Source: Sphagnum compactum
Taxonomy: Eukaryota > Bryophyta > Sphagnopsida > Sphagnales
DNA length: 64,000 nt
Reading direction: 5' to 3'
Assembly: GCA_965153455.1 (NCBI GenBank)
Contig: OZ234501.1
Location: 11,470,001 to 11,534,000 of the forward strand
Every line of letters starts with the position of its first letter. The stretch's first letter is position 1. The notes below the pieces were generated by a model. The model made no database searches. It was not told the DNA's origin and was given only the letters and a program-made list of their open reading frames with translations. A program made the position numbers and the translations under genes. Below, piece after piece: positions 32,811-44,290 of this stretch.

Positions 32811-33484
32811 AAAAAAAAAAAAACTGGAATCCAAGGTTTTAATTTTTTTGAGATATTAAAGATATCCGTAAAGTCACCCTATCTTCACCTTGTCTTCACC
32901 CTGTCTTTCACCCCCTAATCCCTTTTTTAGTGGTATCTGCAAAGTAAGGAAATTTTATGAAATCTCAGTATGAAATGCTGAAACTCAGTGCGAAATGAGA
33001 TGCTGAAACTCAGTGCGAAATGCTGAATCTCAGCATTTAATGTCCAAGGTTCGAGAGGAATTATAGTAGCTGTACAGGTAGGAGCAGTGAAAATCTATGT
33101 AGCAGCGGTGGAGGCGCTCAGGAAAAAAGAAAGACAGGGTGAAACTCAGGAAACCATCACCCCCCGTTGAATGCTAATGTACTTTTTTGCAGGCTTTTCT
33201 TGAATTTCACCCTGTGTATGACGAAACTCGGGGTACTGACCCTGTCTTTTCCTGTCTTTAGAGATATCTCTATCGAAAAATTGGTGAATATTTCCAAAAA
33301 AGTAGAAAAAAAGTCAAATTTACACTAGGAAAACACAAAATTTTCCCAAAAAAAACCACAAGATTTTATCTGAGAAAAAATCACTGCCAGTGGAGTCACG
33401 CACCTCCTTCCAAACTTAAGAAGAAGTACAATGTCCGGTTTCTGGGCTGCTAAATCACTGTCCGGGTTTTGGCGTACCCCTTTT
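32811..33484. other. No gene recognised
   Basis: Sequence upstream of the RPL9 region. A short imperfect duplication (GAAATGCTGAAACTCAGTGC) is seen near 32970-33035. Nothing else recognisable. Confidence 0.45.
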
Positions 33485-33760
33485 TTGCAATGTAGACTAC
33501 AAGAGACGACGGATGAATGGCGACGAACAAGGCATCCAAGTAGAGAGCGACAGAGAGAACCCAAGCGCCCATTTTTCCAATGTAGACCAAAGAGATGTTG
33601 GATGAAATATCGATGAGCAACGATAGGCATCCAAGTAGAGAGCGACTGAGAGGGAACCCAAGCGCCCATTTTTCCAATGTAGACTAAAGAGATGTTGGAT
33701 GAAATGTAGATGAACAACGATAGGCATCCAAGTAAAGAGCGAGCGAGAGAGAGAGAAGCC
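33485..33760. repeat. About 96-bp tandem repeat upstream of RPL9
   Basis: GGCATCCAAGTAGAGAGCGA recurs at 33531, 33626 and 33723 (spacing 95 and 97), with intervening GCCCATTTTTCCAATGTAGA and AGAGATGTTGGATGAAAT. About 2.8 copies end at a GAGCGAGCGAGAGAGAGAGA tract just before the RPL9 telo-boxes. The overlapping minus-strand ORFs are products of this repeat. Confidence 0.92.
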
Positions 33761-33792
33761 AAGCGAATTAGGGTTAGAGGCTTTAGGGTTTA
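33740..33792 (+). promoter_or_regulatory. GA-tract and telo-boxes upstream of RPL9
   Basis: A GA-rich tract (33740-33758) is followed by TTAGGGTTAG (33769-33778) and TTTAGGGTTTA (33782-33792), about 150 nt upstream of the ATG. Telo-box motifs of this type are typical of plant ribosomal-protein gene promoters. The role is inferred from motif and position. Confidence 0.65.
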
Positions 33793-33943
33793 GTGGCGGT
33801 CGTGTTGGTTCGTTCTCTTCGTGAGAAACCCCAGGCGGCCTTTGTCCCGTGGAGCAGGCGGTGCGTTGCAGATCACACTGGGGACGACGTAAGTCTTGTT
33901 GCACCAAGACTGCAGTGGATCTGTCGGAGAAGGGGCAGGCATC

Positions 33944-35040
33944 ATGAAGACCATCCTGGCGTCGCAGACCATGGATCTGCCGGAAGGGGTGAAGATCGAG
34001 ATCAAGGCGAAGCAGATTAGGGTTACGGGGCCGCGAGGGGTGCTGACTAGAAACTTCAAGCACCTCAACCTCGACTTTCAGATGCAGGAGGGAGGTAGGA
34101 AGTTGAAGGTGGAGGCATGGTTTGGTACCAGGAAAACTATGGCCGCTATCCGCACTGCCATCAGCCATATCAACAATCTCATCACCGGGGTTTCCAAGGG
34201 CTACCGCTACAAGATGCGGTTTGTTTATGCCCATTTCCCCATCAACGCTAGCATCACAGCCGAGAATGACAACATTGAAATCCGAAACTTCTTGGGCGAG
34301 AAGCGGGTGAGTTCGTTGATTCCATGCGCGTTAACTGTCTCTCGTCTTTTTCAAAGTTTTTGCACTGGATATACATATCGCGTGGAAACCCTAAATTCCC
34401 GAAGAATGGTATATTAGGGTTATCAGCTGCGTATTGTCATGTTTGATGCTGCTTATTCTACTGTTGGAATTCTTTTGATTATAGCTGTCATTATTGTGGC
34501 TATGAGATTGTATATCGGTGTCATGTGATTGCTGTTCCTTTTTCCTGTTCATCAGGTTACAGTCACACTTTTTCCTATCATCTCTGATTTGATGTGATGA
34601 TGGACAGGTGCGCAAGGTAGACATGTTGGGAGGTGTGACAGTGACACGATCAGAGAAAGTTAAAGATGAGCTCATTCTAGAAGGGAATGATATTGAGCTT
34701 GTCTCCCGGTCTGCTGCACTCATCAACCAGGTGAGATGCATGAATGCTTATGTTTTAAGACAAATTCAATATCGTTTTCAGGGTTTTCGTTGGCATGAGA
34801 TCCCCTTTGTGACATTGTTGCCATGTTGACATTTGTTGATGAAGTCACAAGTGTGCCCATCTGGTCAGTGGTTCCAATTGGTTGGCTTTTGTATGTCGTT
34901 GAAGGCCCTGCATGTCTTTCCTTGCTTATTGTGGTGGTTGTTTTGTTCTGTTGCAGAAATGTCACGTTAAGAAGAAAGATATCCGGAAGTTTCTGGATGG
35001 TATCTATGTGAGTGACAAGGGAACTATTGCTGAGGAATAA
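33944..35040 (+). CDS. RPL9: 60S ribosomal protein L9 (uL6), 3 coding exons
   Basis: uL6/L9 is a core protein of the large cytosolic ribosomal subunit, near the GTPase-associated centre. Exons are 33944-34306, 34608-34730 and 34957-35040 (570 nt, 189 aa plus stop). Both introns have GTGAG donors and CAG acceptors and fall between codons. The product starts [20 protein letters not shown], followed by [20 protein letters not shown], a stretch including [20 protein letters not shown], then [18 protein letters not shown] and [10 protein letters not shown]. Exon 2 encodes [20 protein letters not shown] and [13 protein letters not shown], and exon 3 encodes [20 protein letters not shown] and a short acidic end. 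Length fits plant L9 (about 190-195 aa). The ATG is the first in frame with the conserved N-terminus. The gene looks intact, is GC-richer than its surroundings, and is flanked upstream by telo-boxes. Confidence 0.97.
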
Positions 35041-37454
35041 GCAGTGTCCATGGTTCTTTTGGACAAATTTTGGATAAACTTCTATTATGATTTGCTGGAA
35101 TGCTGCTGCCCATTTTGTTTCTGTTGTGCAGTATGTTTGAAGCACCCATTTTCCAGCAACAGTGAGTTAGTGGTTATAATGCAAATATCTTTTGTCAGTC
35201 ATTCTGCATGGCTGTGACTTTTAGGGTTGGACAAGGATCAAGTTTGCACAATGTTTGCAATCCATAAATGATAGCTGTTGCCTTCAGTGCCATGTGCTTT
35301 CTTCAGAGGCTAAATGTGCTAATCTCCATGGTACCGTGCTAAACATACTATGTAAATCTACAGTAGTGGGAAGTCCATATATCTATACCTCTCATTAATC
35401 TCCATGCCTACAAGCTATCAGGGCATACAGAAGATTGAACCATGCAGTCCACTGAACTTGGAATGCAGGTTCTTGGAGTTCTTAACCTGATCTTGTCACC
35501 TATGAGCCCTTATGATTGGGTTGGCAAGCATCTCCCCCTGCTTTTTGTTTGTTGCATCCTCTTGGTTCCAAACTGCACACGTGTGACCAAAAGACAACAG
35601 GAATTCAAACCCGAAGCCGATCAATATGCCATTTGCAGACAATTGAAATTGTATGAAATGAACATCCTGCTGAAAACTGAAGGTGGTATCTCTTTCAGGT
35701 TGTATGTAGATTGCAAACCTCATGGTTGTAAACAAATGGAGAGAACTGATGAAAATGAGATGACATTGTATTATTATGATGTGACAATTTCACATAGAAT
35801 TCAGTTTCCTAGTGCTGGGTACACATGTAGCATTTAGAAAGGGAAATGTACTTGGAGGACTTATGACAGACCAACATGTTTGCATCAATCAGAGAGAGGT
35901 TACAGAAACAGGAGCCACTGGTGTTCTTCATCTGTTCAAGCAAGAGCAACATTCTTGAGCACATTTATGTTGCTGTGCTCAAGGACTACAGAACCTGCTT
36001 GCTAAATTCTTGAGTTTAATGACTGTCGTGAGAAGCAGAAAGAAAGCAGTCAGGAAATTTATTGACTGTAAGATGACCTAAAACTGAGCCAACCTTGAAA
36101 CATTTGTTGTATAGTTGATCAAAGAAGATAACCAAGTTGACTGATGAGATGGGAGGGAAGAAGCAAGTACATAGCCAAATCAATTGATCAGATGGGATGG
36201 AAGCAGCTTCAAGCAACTGGCTAATCAATCAAAGCAGCCAATGTGGTCAAAGGAACACCAGAATGTTCAAATTGAGACGTTCAAAGTGAAACTAAAGAGA
36301 GATATCACCTCCCTCCTCTTGAAGCTTGAATGCAATGTCTTCGACTGGCACATATTCACCTACTGAAGGATCTCTCATCACAGTCCACAAGATGTGAATT
36401 CCACTGATTCCTTAGCACAAAGTATGTGCAAAGTGGCAGAGAAGTGTTGACTCAGTGCAGTTTCAGGTATTTGTATTATTGCAGCCCAAAACATCTTACA
36501 TATTCTCTTGAGATGATGAAACTGTCAAGCACACTGCTGTGTTTGTTGAACTTATAGACAACCAACAAAGATTTAATGGTCAACAACTGCTGTGGTTCAT
36601 CACAGAACCATTATTTTCATAGTCCCTAACTAGACCCTGCATGGCATTGAAGGGACCTGGTGAATCAAGTCCACACCTTCATTACCAGACACAATGTGGA
36701 TAGTTGCATTAAATGTCCCTGAGAAGGGGTTCTGTCTCTGTGCCAATACAATTGTTCTGAACAAAAATCATGCCAATTCCATTGCATCAGAAATGGAAAG
36801 GGATTGAAGCACATGGACCAACTTCACATGGACTCAGGCTCCACAGGTATGCACATGGGCATAGGAAGCAAGATCCATTTTGTGAAGTTGCCACTCGCTT
36901 TTGCAAAGAATCATGAGCCATGGGTTCCAAAGGAGCCCATGACTTGACATTCAGCACCTGTAGAATATCCGAGCACATGATAGATGGTTGTCTTGACCTA
37001 TCTGCCCATCCGAGACAATTGTCCAAATGTCCACTTCTACACTACTCACCCTCAATCCTATTGTGAGTCTGCCAGGCAGAAGTGGAACATTCCAGTCAGT
37101 GGGTCTAGTCTGAATCCAACAGTGCTTGCTGCAGGTGGTGGACCTGTCCCCCGGCATCAGAAAACCCCCAAAAAGCGAAGTCCAAGACATAAGAATCCCA
37201 TCAGCTCCTTCCTCATTTCTCATCATACCCTAAAAGGACAATATCCGAATTTTGGAAACCTCAGTTTCAATGCTCCTCGCAGGTGGTGGGTGCATCATCA
37301 TCAGTCTTGCTGCAGGAACAAGAAGATCTGTTTTAGGGCAAGATTGTGGATCCATCCATTTGCGCTCTCAACTCGTCTCACTGTGCACTCTTGAACAATG
37401 CTTCTTTCATTGAGTGAGAGGAACTAGGGCAGTTGTGAGAGAGAACAAGGCCTT
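35041..37454. other. RPL9 3' region and MAM33-like gene upstream region
   Basis: About 2.4 kb between two plus-strand genes. The first part is presumably RPL9 3' UTR. A 131-codon ORF at 35442-35837 has no domain I recognise and may be UTR or chance. No RNA gene or transposon boundary was seen. Confidence 0.4.
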
Positions 37455-38810
37455 ATGATGGCATGTTTGATGCGAAGGTTTATGAGCATGCGAGTGGCAG
37501 GAGGCGATGGGCTCTTGGGCTCTTGTTCCGATTTCGCTCGGATGGCTTCATCACTTGCTGCTTCAACTTCCGAGGAATCAAACGCTAGGAAGAAGACGAA
37601 GGAGGAGAGGAGCATGGACTCTGGGTTGGTACGCTTTCTGAGAGCAGAGACTCGCAGAATGAAAGAAGGCTATCAGGTAGGAGATTTGTCTAGATCTTGT
37701 ACACAAAAGCAAAGCATACACTACTACTGCATAGACTACCACAGAATATTTTTTCTCCTGAAGCTGCTACTCCACCGTCATTGCAAGTAGTGAGGTGCTG
37801 CTGCTGCTGACAATTTTCTATGTATTCAGGAACATCAGAGAATGCTGCTCCAGATGAGATGAAATAATAAGGGGGCAAGTGATTTGCAGGAGTACATTCA
37901 CTCACTGCCCATGGGGTTCAAGCTCAAAGATGAACCTGGCAAGATGGACATGACCTTGCACCGGAAACACGGATCAGAGGACATTCAAATGAGATGTGAG
38001 CTGTTGTACCAGCCTCAAGGGCAAACAGAAGAGCTTACTCAGAAAGAATTGAGGGAGCTTGGGATTGAGGAAGAGCTGATTCTCAACCTCATGTTCAGGA
38101 TCATGAAAGGCTCCCAGATCCTTGAACTCAGCTGTGAATGCTACAGCGATGGCTACACTGTCAATCACATCAAGGTTCGAGATTTGAGGGAGCTCAAGAA
38201 TGAGGAGGATAATGGGAAGTACTTCCCAAATTTCAGGTAGCTGACTCTTGGGTTTCCAGACTCAACAGATTACAGTTTCAGACTTTCTTTGTCAGTGGAC
38301 AACGAAGGTTCCTTCACTGCAGTTGAACAAAAGTTTTGTTCCATTCTTTGCTTCAATATTTGTGTGTGTGATCAGATTGTTGTCCTCTTGATTCTAGAGT
38401 ACAGAGATACTTGATCAGACTTCTGTATGAAACTTAGAGAAGCAATTGCAGCATGATGTATGAATGTCTATCATTCTGTAATGCTGCACCTCTGGTTGTA
38501 ACAGAGTTGCAATTGTGTTCAACATTGCACTTGTGTTTTATCAAGCAGGCTAGGCAAGAGTAGAATGTGATATGGGTACATCCTGGTACTGCAAGTAGAA
38601 CTGTGGGAACCAAGTTTATGGATTATTGCTGTCATGGGGGTGTGTAGGATGCGTGTCAGTCCAAACCTGAAGGCTGAGATTTTCCAATATGTGGGAGAGC
38701 GAGGATTGAACGAAGCCGTCCTCAAGTGGGTTTATGGTTGGATGAATAATAAGGGCTTCCGGGAACGCTTGCACATGCTTCGAAGAGTTGAAGACTTCAT
38801 CAAACATTAA
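37455..38810 (+). CDS. MAM33/p32-type mitochondrial glycoprotein family protein, 3 exons
   Basis: The family (yeast MAM33, human p32/C1QBP) comprises acidic mitochondrial-matrix proteins forming doughnut trimers, linked to mitochondrial gene expression and respiration. Exons 37455-37676, 37890-38236 and 38648-38810 join in frame with GT-AG introns (732 nt, 243 aa plus stop). The N-terminus MMACLMRRFMSMRVAGGDG is basic with few acidic residues, as for a matrix presequence. The middle has EYIHSLPMGFKLKDEPGKMD followed by TLHRKHGSEDIQM, resembling the 'DEPG...RKxxGEDI' strand pair of plant members. The C-terminus, PNLKAEIFQYVGERGLNEAV then MNNKGFRERLHMLRRVEDFI, fits the family's closing helices (YLEARGI...MHDKE...YxxWLxxL). 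Alternative start: the second Met. The third acceptor (GTGTGTAG) has a weak pyrimidine tract but restores frame and homology. Assignment is to family level only. Confidence 0.85.
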
Positions 38811-41800
38811 CTGATGGTCGTGAGAATGTTCACAGAAAAACAAGAATCCAATTGGATTCTTTCTCCTCAGCGGGGGGGGATTTAACTCAATCCTGAGAGG
38901 AAAAAGTTCAGATTGGTGAGCAGGTTTGTTACATAACAATAACAGAAGTCTGATTGCCAAGGACATTATGCAATCTACGTCGAGATCCCATGTGCTCTAG
39001 ATATAACCTGTAGTCTTACCCCACCTTTTGTAATTCTCATCGATTGGCTAAGCAATCTGTTGAAGATGGACCTCATGACTGCTGCTGCTCTTGCTTTTTC
39101 TGTGCAGAATGGTTTCACCTCCCTTTTCTCTGTTGCTTCTTGACCACTTGTGAATCTCCATCATTCTCTTTTGGCTGCGCCAGAATCCGCAATACATATT
39201 TCAAAGCTCTATTGGATTCTTCTCTTCCCTTTCTCATCTTCACATTTATTGTCCTATGATCCACTCATCATTCGTACCACCCAAGCAGATTTTAATCTGC
39301 ATCAAGGCAAATGAACTGGGTTTGGTGAAGAATTGTTCATCCTCAGTGTTTAGGGTTTATGGAATCCAAGGAAGGGGGAAAATTGCTGCATCATGTTGGG
39401 GCAACCAGAAAGCAACATTCAAGCCCCATGTCTGTGTTGTGAATTTCATGTGAAGACTCCAATTGCAACAATGTTTGTGAAACTCCGATCTTTCGGATAG
39501 ACAAGTCTGTCAAACTTCAGTATTTTACAGCCACCCAAAATTTACATTCCACAAGCTTTGGGATGCAAATATGGAAAATTTAAGCAATCTGGCTACGAGG
39601 ATAAAAAGGGAATACAAGTCTTGAAATGTGAAGCATCACCTTAATATGTTGGGAGAATCCAATTGTTTTGAAATCATGTGCTTCTTTTTCATTAGGTTGA
39701 CCTTGTTTGTCAGCAATGATGTGTTTCTTATCCATTACCTTTAGAGCAAAATCTCCCCTGTATCCTTTTGCTTCACCTTCATCACTTGTGTCATATAGTT
39801 CTCTGCCAGTTACAAATTTCTTCGTGGAATGAAGGAACTCACCAATTTGACACTTTCATGAAGCAGACAAAAACCTAAGGAAACACCTACATTCTGTTTA
39901 GATCACATATAACAAAGACTTCACAAACAAAAAATGGAACAAAAGACTTCAATCACATATGAAGAATTCAAAACACCAAGTATGCACCAAATTTTGTAAA
40001 TTCCAAATGCTATCTAGAAGACCTATCTATAATATATATTTATATGTTGGTTCTGAAGTTGTTTCTTCTAGAACTGCATGGTCAACTTACTATGTTACCT
40101 TCTTCAAGTTGTTGTTGCAGAGATTGAATTATGCAATTTCATGGATACATGTAGGCTATGTTGGTTCTGAAGCTCTAGACTTTCTTCTAGAACTGCATTA
40201 ATTATGCATCCTGAGCCATGGTCTGTATTTGAAATGCCTGATTTTGAAGCTCACATACTTCGTTCTTTGATGACAAAGTTGTGCGTTCCAGGATGCACTA
40301 TGGGTGGCAACTGGGCTTTATTCAAGCCTGGTTCATGAGCAACACATGCATTGAATTTACATATGGTTTCCATTCTCAAGTACTTGTAGGTTGAGGCCCT
40401 TAGTAATATTTTATGATAGGCCAACTGACAGTGGACATGCGTGGACTGTACCCTGTTATAAGACCTGTACAAGCCATTTTCCTGAATATTCATACTTATA
40501 CAAAGAACTTCATGTGGACTTGTGGGAAACAAGAATAGCAAACCTGAAGATCACCAAATTTTCCCTTTGGCTTGAAAGATGACTCCAGGAGGTCTTGGAC
40601 AGACAGTTATAGCAATATTTGAGCCCAGCTGAGTCCAAGTAATCAATTGCCTCCATTGCTGCTGACTGTGCTGCTCTCATGTGTCAAGCAAGGGCTTCCC
40701 AAGAAACCCATTACCAGACAGAAATTTAGAGAGACAACAAATAGATAGCATCTTACATCATGCCAAGAAATGGGTCCTTCATCGTTGATAATGTTCTCTC
40801 AAGGGATGTTCTCTGGAATGCAAGTCCAGATCTCTGCATTTTAGCATGAATCAATTCCAACTCATTGAGTGCATCTGAATTGTTGAATCATGGTTGTGGA
40901 TTTAATGGGGTCATTATGTACCAATTTATGTTGATTTTCTTGTTGCATATGTTTAAGACCAAAGGAGAACAAGTACTGTTGTATTGATTTCAGAAAACCA
41001 TAAGTACAGACATGGTTGGGAGCCTGATACAAAAGTTCATGGGAATGAAAATTATTGCAACAAAAAATATTCATAGGGGCTATGAAAGACTATAACAAAA
41101 CAAGCCTTAGCAACCATTTGATGAATTTGAACTTGCGGGTCATGTATATGTGAATCAGCTGAAACAGAGTACACTGGATGGATTTGCCTAGATGTTAGAA
41201 ATTTCTGCTCCTTGTGTGATCTATGGCTGATCTGAGCTTCATAGCCAACAAACATATTACTCTGTACAATAGGAAGTCAGATTTGACAAGTTCCATTTGA
41301 GTCCAAGGTTTGTGACTGTGTTGTGCATTTCTCATTTGTGAGACTTAACAACAATTCATGAGATTCCCTCTTGTAGCCAACTGTCAACAGCATTGGAGCC
41401 ATTTTGCAGAATGCAAGGCAAAGTGAAGTTTCAAATTTGGTGGTTACGATCAAGTTTTTAAAATAAAACATTGAAAAAATCTTTTTGAGGGATCATTTAG
41501 TAAGGCAAAATATTATTAATATTTATTATTGCATCATATGGTGGTCCCCAAATCAAAGTTTTTCTCCAAATTTTCAATCTTCAAATGGTCATTTGTTAAT
41601 TCTAAACTTTTCAAAAGTTCAGAATTAACTAAATACATGATTTGTAGCGTAGTTTGTGTTTTGTGACAACAATGAACCAACACCCATCAGCATACCATAC
41701 TCTGCATGTCCATTTTTGACTTAAATTGTGGATGAACCTCAACTGCGTTAATACCTGGTTTTCAGTTGGTAACCCGTTCGGTATCACACAAGTCTTATAT

Positions 41801-44045
41801 ATTATAGGAAGATGATTAAAAAATGGGGAGAATATTATTCAATGATCCGCAGTCCATGGCCAATAATAAGCTGGCCATTTGATATTTTCAACATTTTTGA
41901 GAACCATGGTTATATAACAGAACCAGTTGTTTGATTTTTAATAGAGCTGTGGTTGTGAACCTTGCGAACTGCCCTGATAACTGCTGGGTATCTGGTCCTG
42001 TTTTTGACAATCACCCAGTTCACTGGTCGTTAAAACCTTTTTTGTTTCTTGGCATTTCTGAAAATAAAGTCCAACATGAGTTTCTATCCCCATTTGCTAT
42101 TTTCATTTTCTGATTTCACTAAAATAAATAAATTTTAAGTGAGGGAAATTGGTTTTGGTCTCCCCTTGCAGATTTAGGAGCTGAAGTCTGTGGTCCTAGA
42201 TGTGGAAGACCTGAAACAAGCTCTTATTTGCGACTACACATACCCATCTATGAACTCAAATTTAAGAATGCTGAGAATTGGATCAAATTTCCATATTCAC
42301 AAACTCCAATTCAAGGCTGCAAATATTGATTTATATTAAATACACTAGTGTTGTACGATATATTTCTACATGTACATACTACATTATATGTCAGGGTGAA
42401 GGTATTTACCTGCCCAAAGTGGGTATATTAATTTGACTGTATGTATATGTAAAGTTGTATGTGTATTCCTTTTGTTGTTGAAAACACATGTGAGAAATAT
42501 AATTTGTATATTGGAATCAATGTTGGGTAAATATCCTTGAGGCGGGTAGGATCCAGATATATCATGAGTCCATCTGCTGCTTTTGCCATTGCCCAGTGCT
42601 TAACAACATGCAAGCAAGCAGGATGTAAGCTAAGAAACCTTTGGATTGACTCAAGGAATGATTTGACACTAGGGCAAATGTGTGATATTTTTTTGGCCCT
42701 TTCACTAAGATTGGGTATGGTGTGTTTGATGTGGTGACTTCCTTCTTCGCTTAATGACTAATTCATTAGCTTCTATTTCCCATTTGCTCACAACAGTTAT
42801 TCTTCTACTTTGGCATCATGGGTTTTCTCATTAGGTGCTTTGTCTTTCACCAAGCCCAAAGAGTTTGATATCAAATTTAATCTACTGATTCAAAAACAAA
42901 AACATTATCATATTATAATGTTTTGAATCATCAATCGACCTATGTAAAAATTTCTTTTTGAATCATGTTAGCTTTAATTAATCTGAATTCTATAATCATA
43001 TATCTATATATATGTATGTGTGTACTTGTTCAAAGGAATGCAATTTTACAACTCATGTCGAATATTTAGAAAATTTGTTATTGGCAAGGTAGGCTATGAC
43101 CATACATGTCAGAAAAGTCTTGGCTTGAAAGATTAATTAATTACATCCACATAAAGAAACAACGATGGCATTCATGGTGAACCTGTAGTCAATTATCCAA
43201 AACAGTCCACCAAGGTTTCAACAAGATCTAGGTAACCACTTTAGTAGTAGAGGTAAGACCCTTTGGTGAAACCAAACACCATGTGTAATGTTATATATAT
43301 GCATTCCTTTGAAATCTTGCCTTCAAAGGTGCTGTAAAACACAATGTTGAAATGTTGTATGATTTTGTGCTATTTTACGATCACAACCAAATATACGCAA
43401 CATATTTCACAACCCACTCAAAAAGAACTTTTTTACAATAAATGGTTGTATGAAAACATGAAGCAGTTAATTATGCTTATATTGAAACTTGAACTAGTGT
43501 TTGTTTTTTCATTTTTTCGACATCACATCCGTTGCAAGCATCCCAAAAGGGATCTCACATTAAATGGCCATATGTTCTAGGAACTTGTCTAAACATGAAC
43601 TGTTACCAAACCAAAACTAGAGAGTCTTCAACAAAAAAAAACTGACAAAATTTTCCACAAAAAACAAGGAATCTGTGACAACATATTTGCTTTTCATTGT
43701 TACTTTTTGCTGCTAAATTTTGCACCAAAAACAATTGTGGCTTAAGAACTCCAATTTCAAATATTTAAGACCTAAACATTTTGGTCTAGCATGGGTAGAT
43801 AAGTGAGTGGACTTCAAGAGATGCCACTTGATGGCACATGGTAGAACTGCTCTTTTTTCTCTTCATCTTGTGACACAAAAGCAAACCGCACCTCTCAAAG
43901 ACTTTCTCATTCCATGTTCCAAAAAGCCAAATGGTTGAGCATTTAAGTGGCATCCATTCTTGTTGCTAGTGCATAGCACTCTAATGCTGAACCATAACCC
44001 TTATATCAATCAGAGTTTTTTTTTAATAAAAAAATACTTTAATTT
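38811..44045. other. Intergenic DNA; no gene recognised
   Basis: The first few hundred bases are presumably MAM33-like 3' flank. A direct repeat lies at about 40047-40198 (TTGGTTCTGAAG plus TTCTTCTAGAACTGCAT, twice, 111 bp apart). A segment at 41.90-41.99 kb is shared with 57.24-57.33 kb. No coding exon or RNA gene was recognised. Confidence 0.45.
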
Positions 44046-44290
44046 CAATTTTGTGGTGTAGCATCTGGATGATCGTCCACAAGAAGATTTAGCCAAATTT
44101 GGCTATAGCACAGATATGAAAATAGAAAAAATTAAGAATCATTCTATGTTTTGGCTACATGCTAGAACCTATTGTAGAAATCTAGCAATTTTAGTATTCT
44201 TTGAAATCTGTAGAATTGGGGTCATTTTTTCATAAAAAATCCTTTGTATGCCTCAAAATCATAATATTCAGGTTAAAAAAAAAGAAATAA
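44046..44290 (+). repeat. Interspersed repeat with palindrome core (family A), copy 2
   Basis: Begins CAATTTTGTGGTGTAGCATC, has the palindrome TAGCCAAATTTGGCTA at 44090-44105, then TTTTGGCTACATGCTAGAAC and CTATTGTAGAAATCTAGCAA, and ends after AAAATCCTTTGTATGCCTC. Block order matches the 9.34 and 52.97 kb copies. Confidence 0.8.

Noticed and set aside
33888-33914. GTAAGT...CTGCAG pair in the RPL9 leader as a 5' UTR intron
   Set aside because: The enclosed segment would be only 27 nt, too short for a plant spliceosomal intron.
33325-34234. Long minus-strand frames (145 and 245 codons) across the RPL9 5' region
   Set aside because: They run antisense through the RPL9 first exon and through the 96-bp tandem repeat, giving repetitive LARSLLGCLS-like peptides. 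They are repeat and antisense artefacts.
35442-35837. 131-codon plus-strand ORF downstream of RPL9
   Set aside because: No recognisable domain, no splice partners and mixed composition; more likely RPL9 3' flank or chance.
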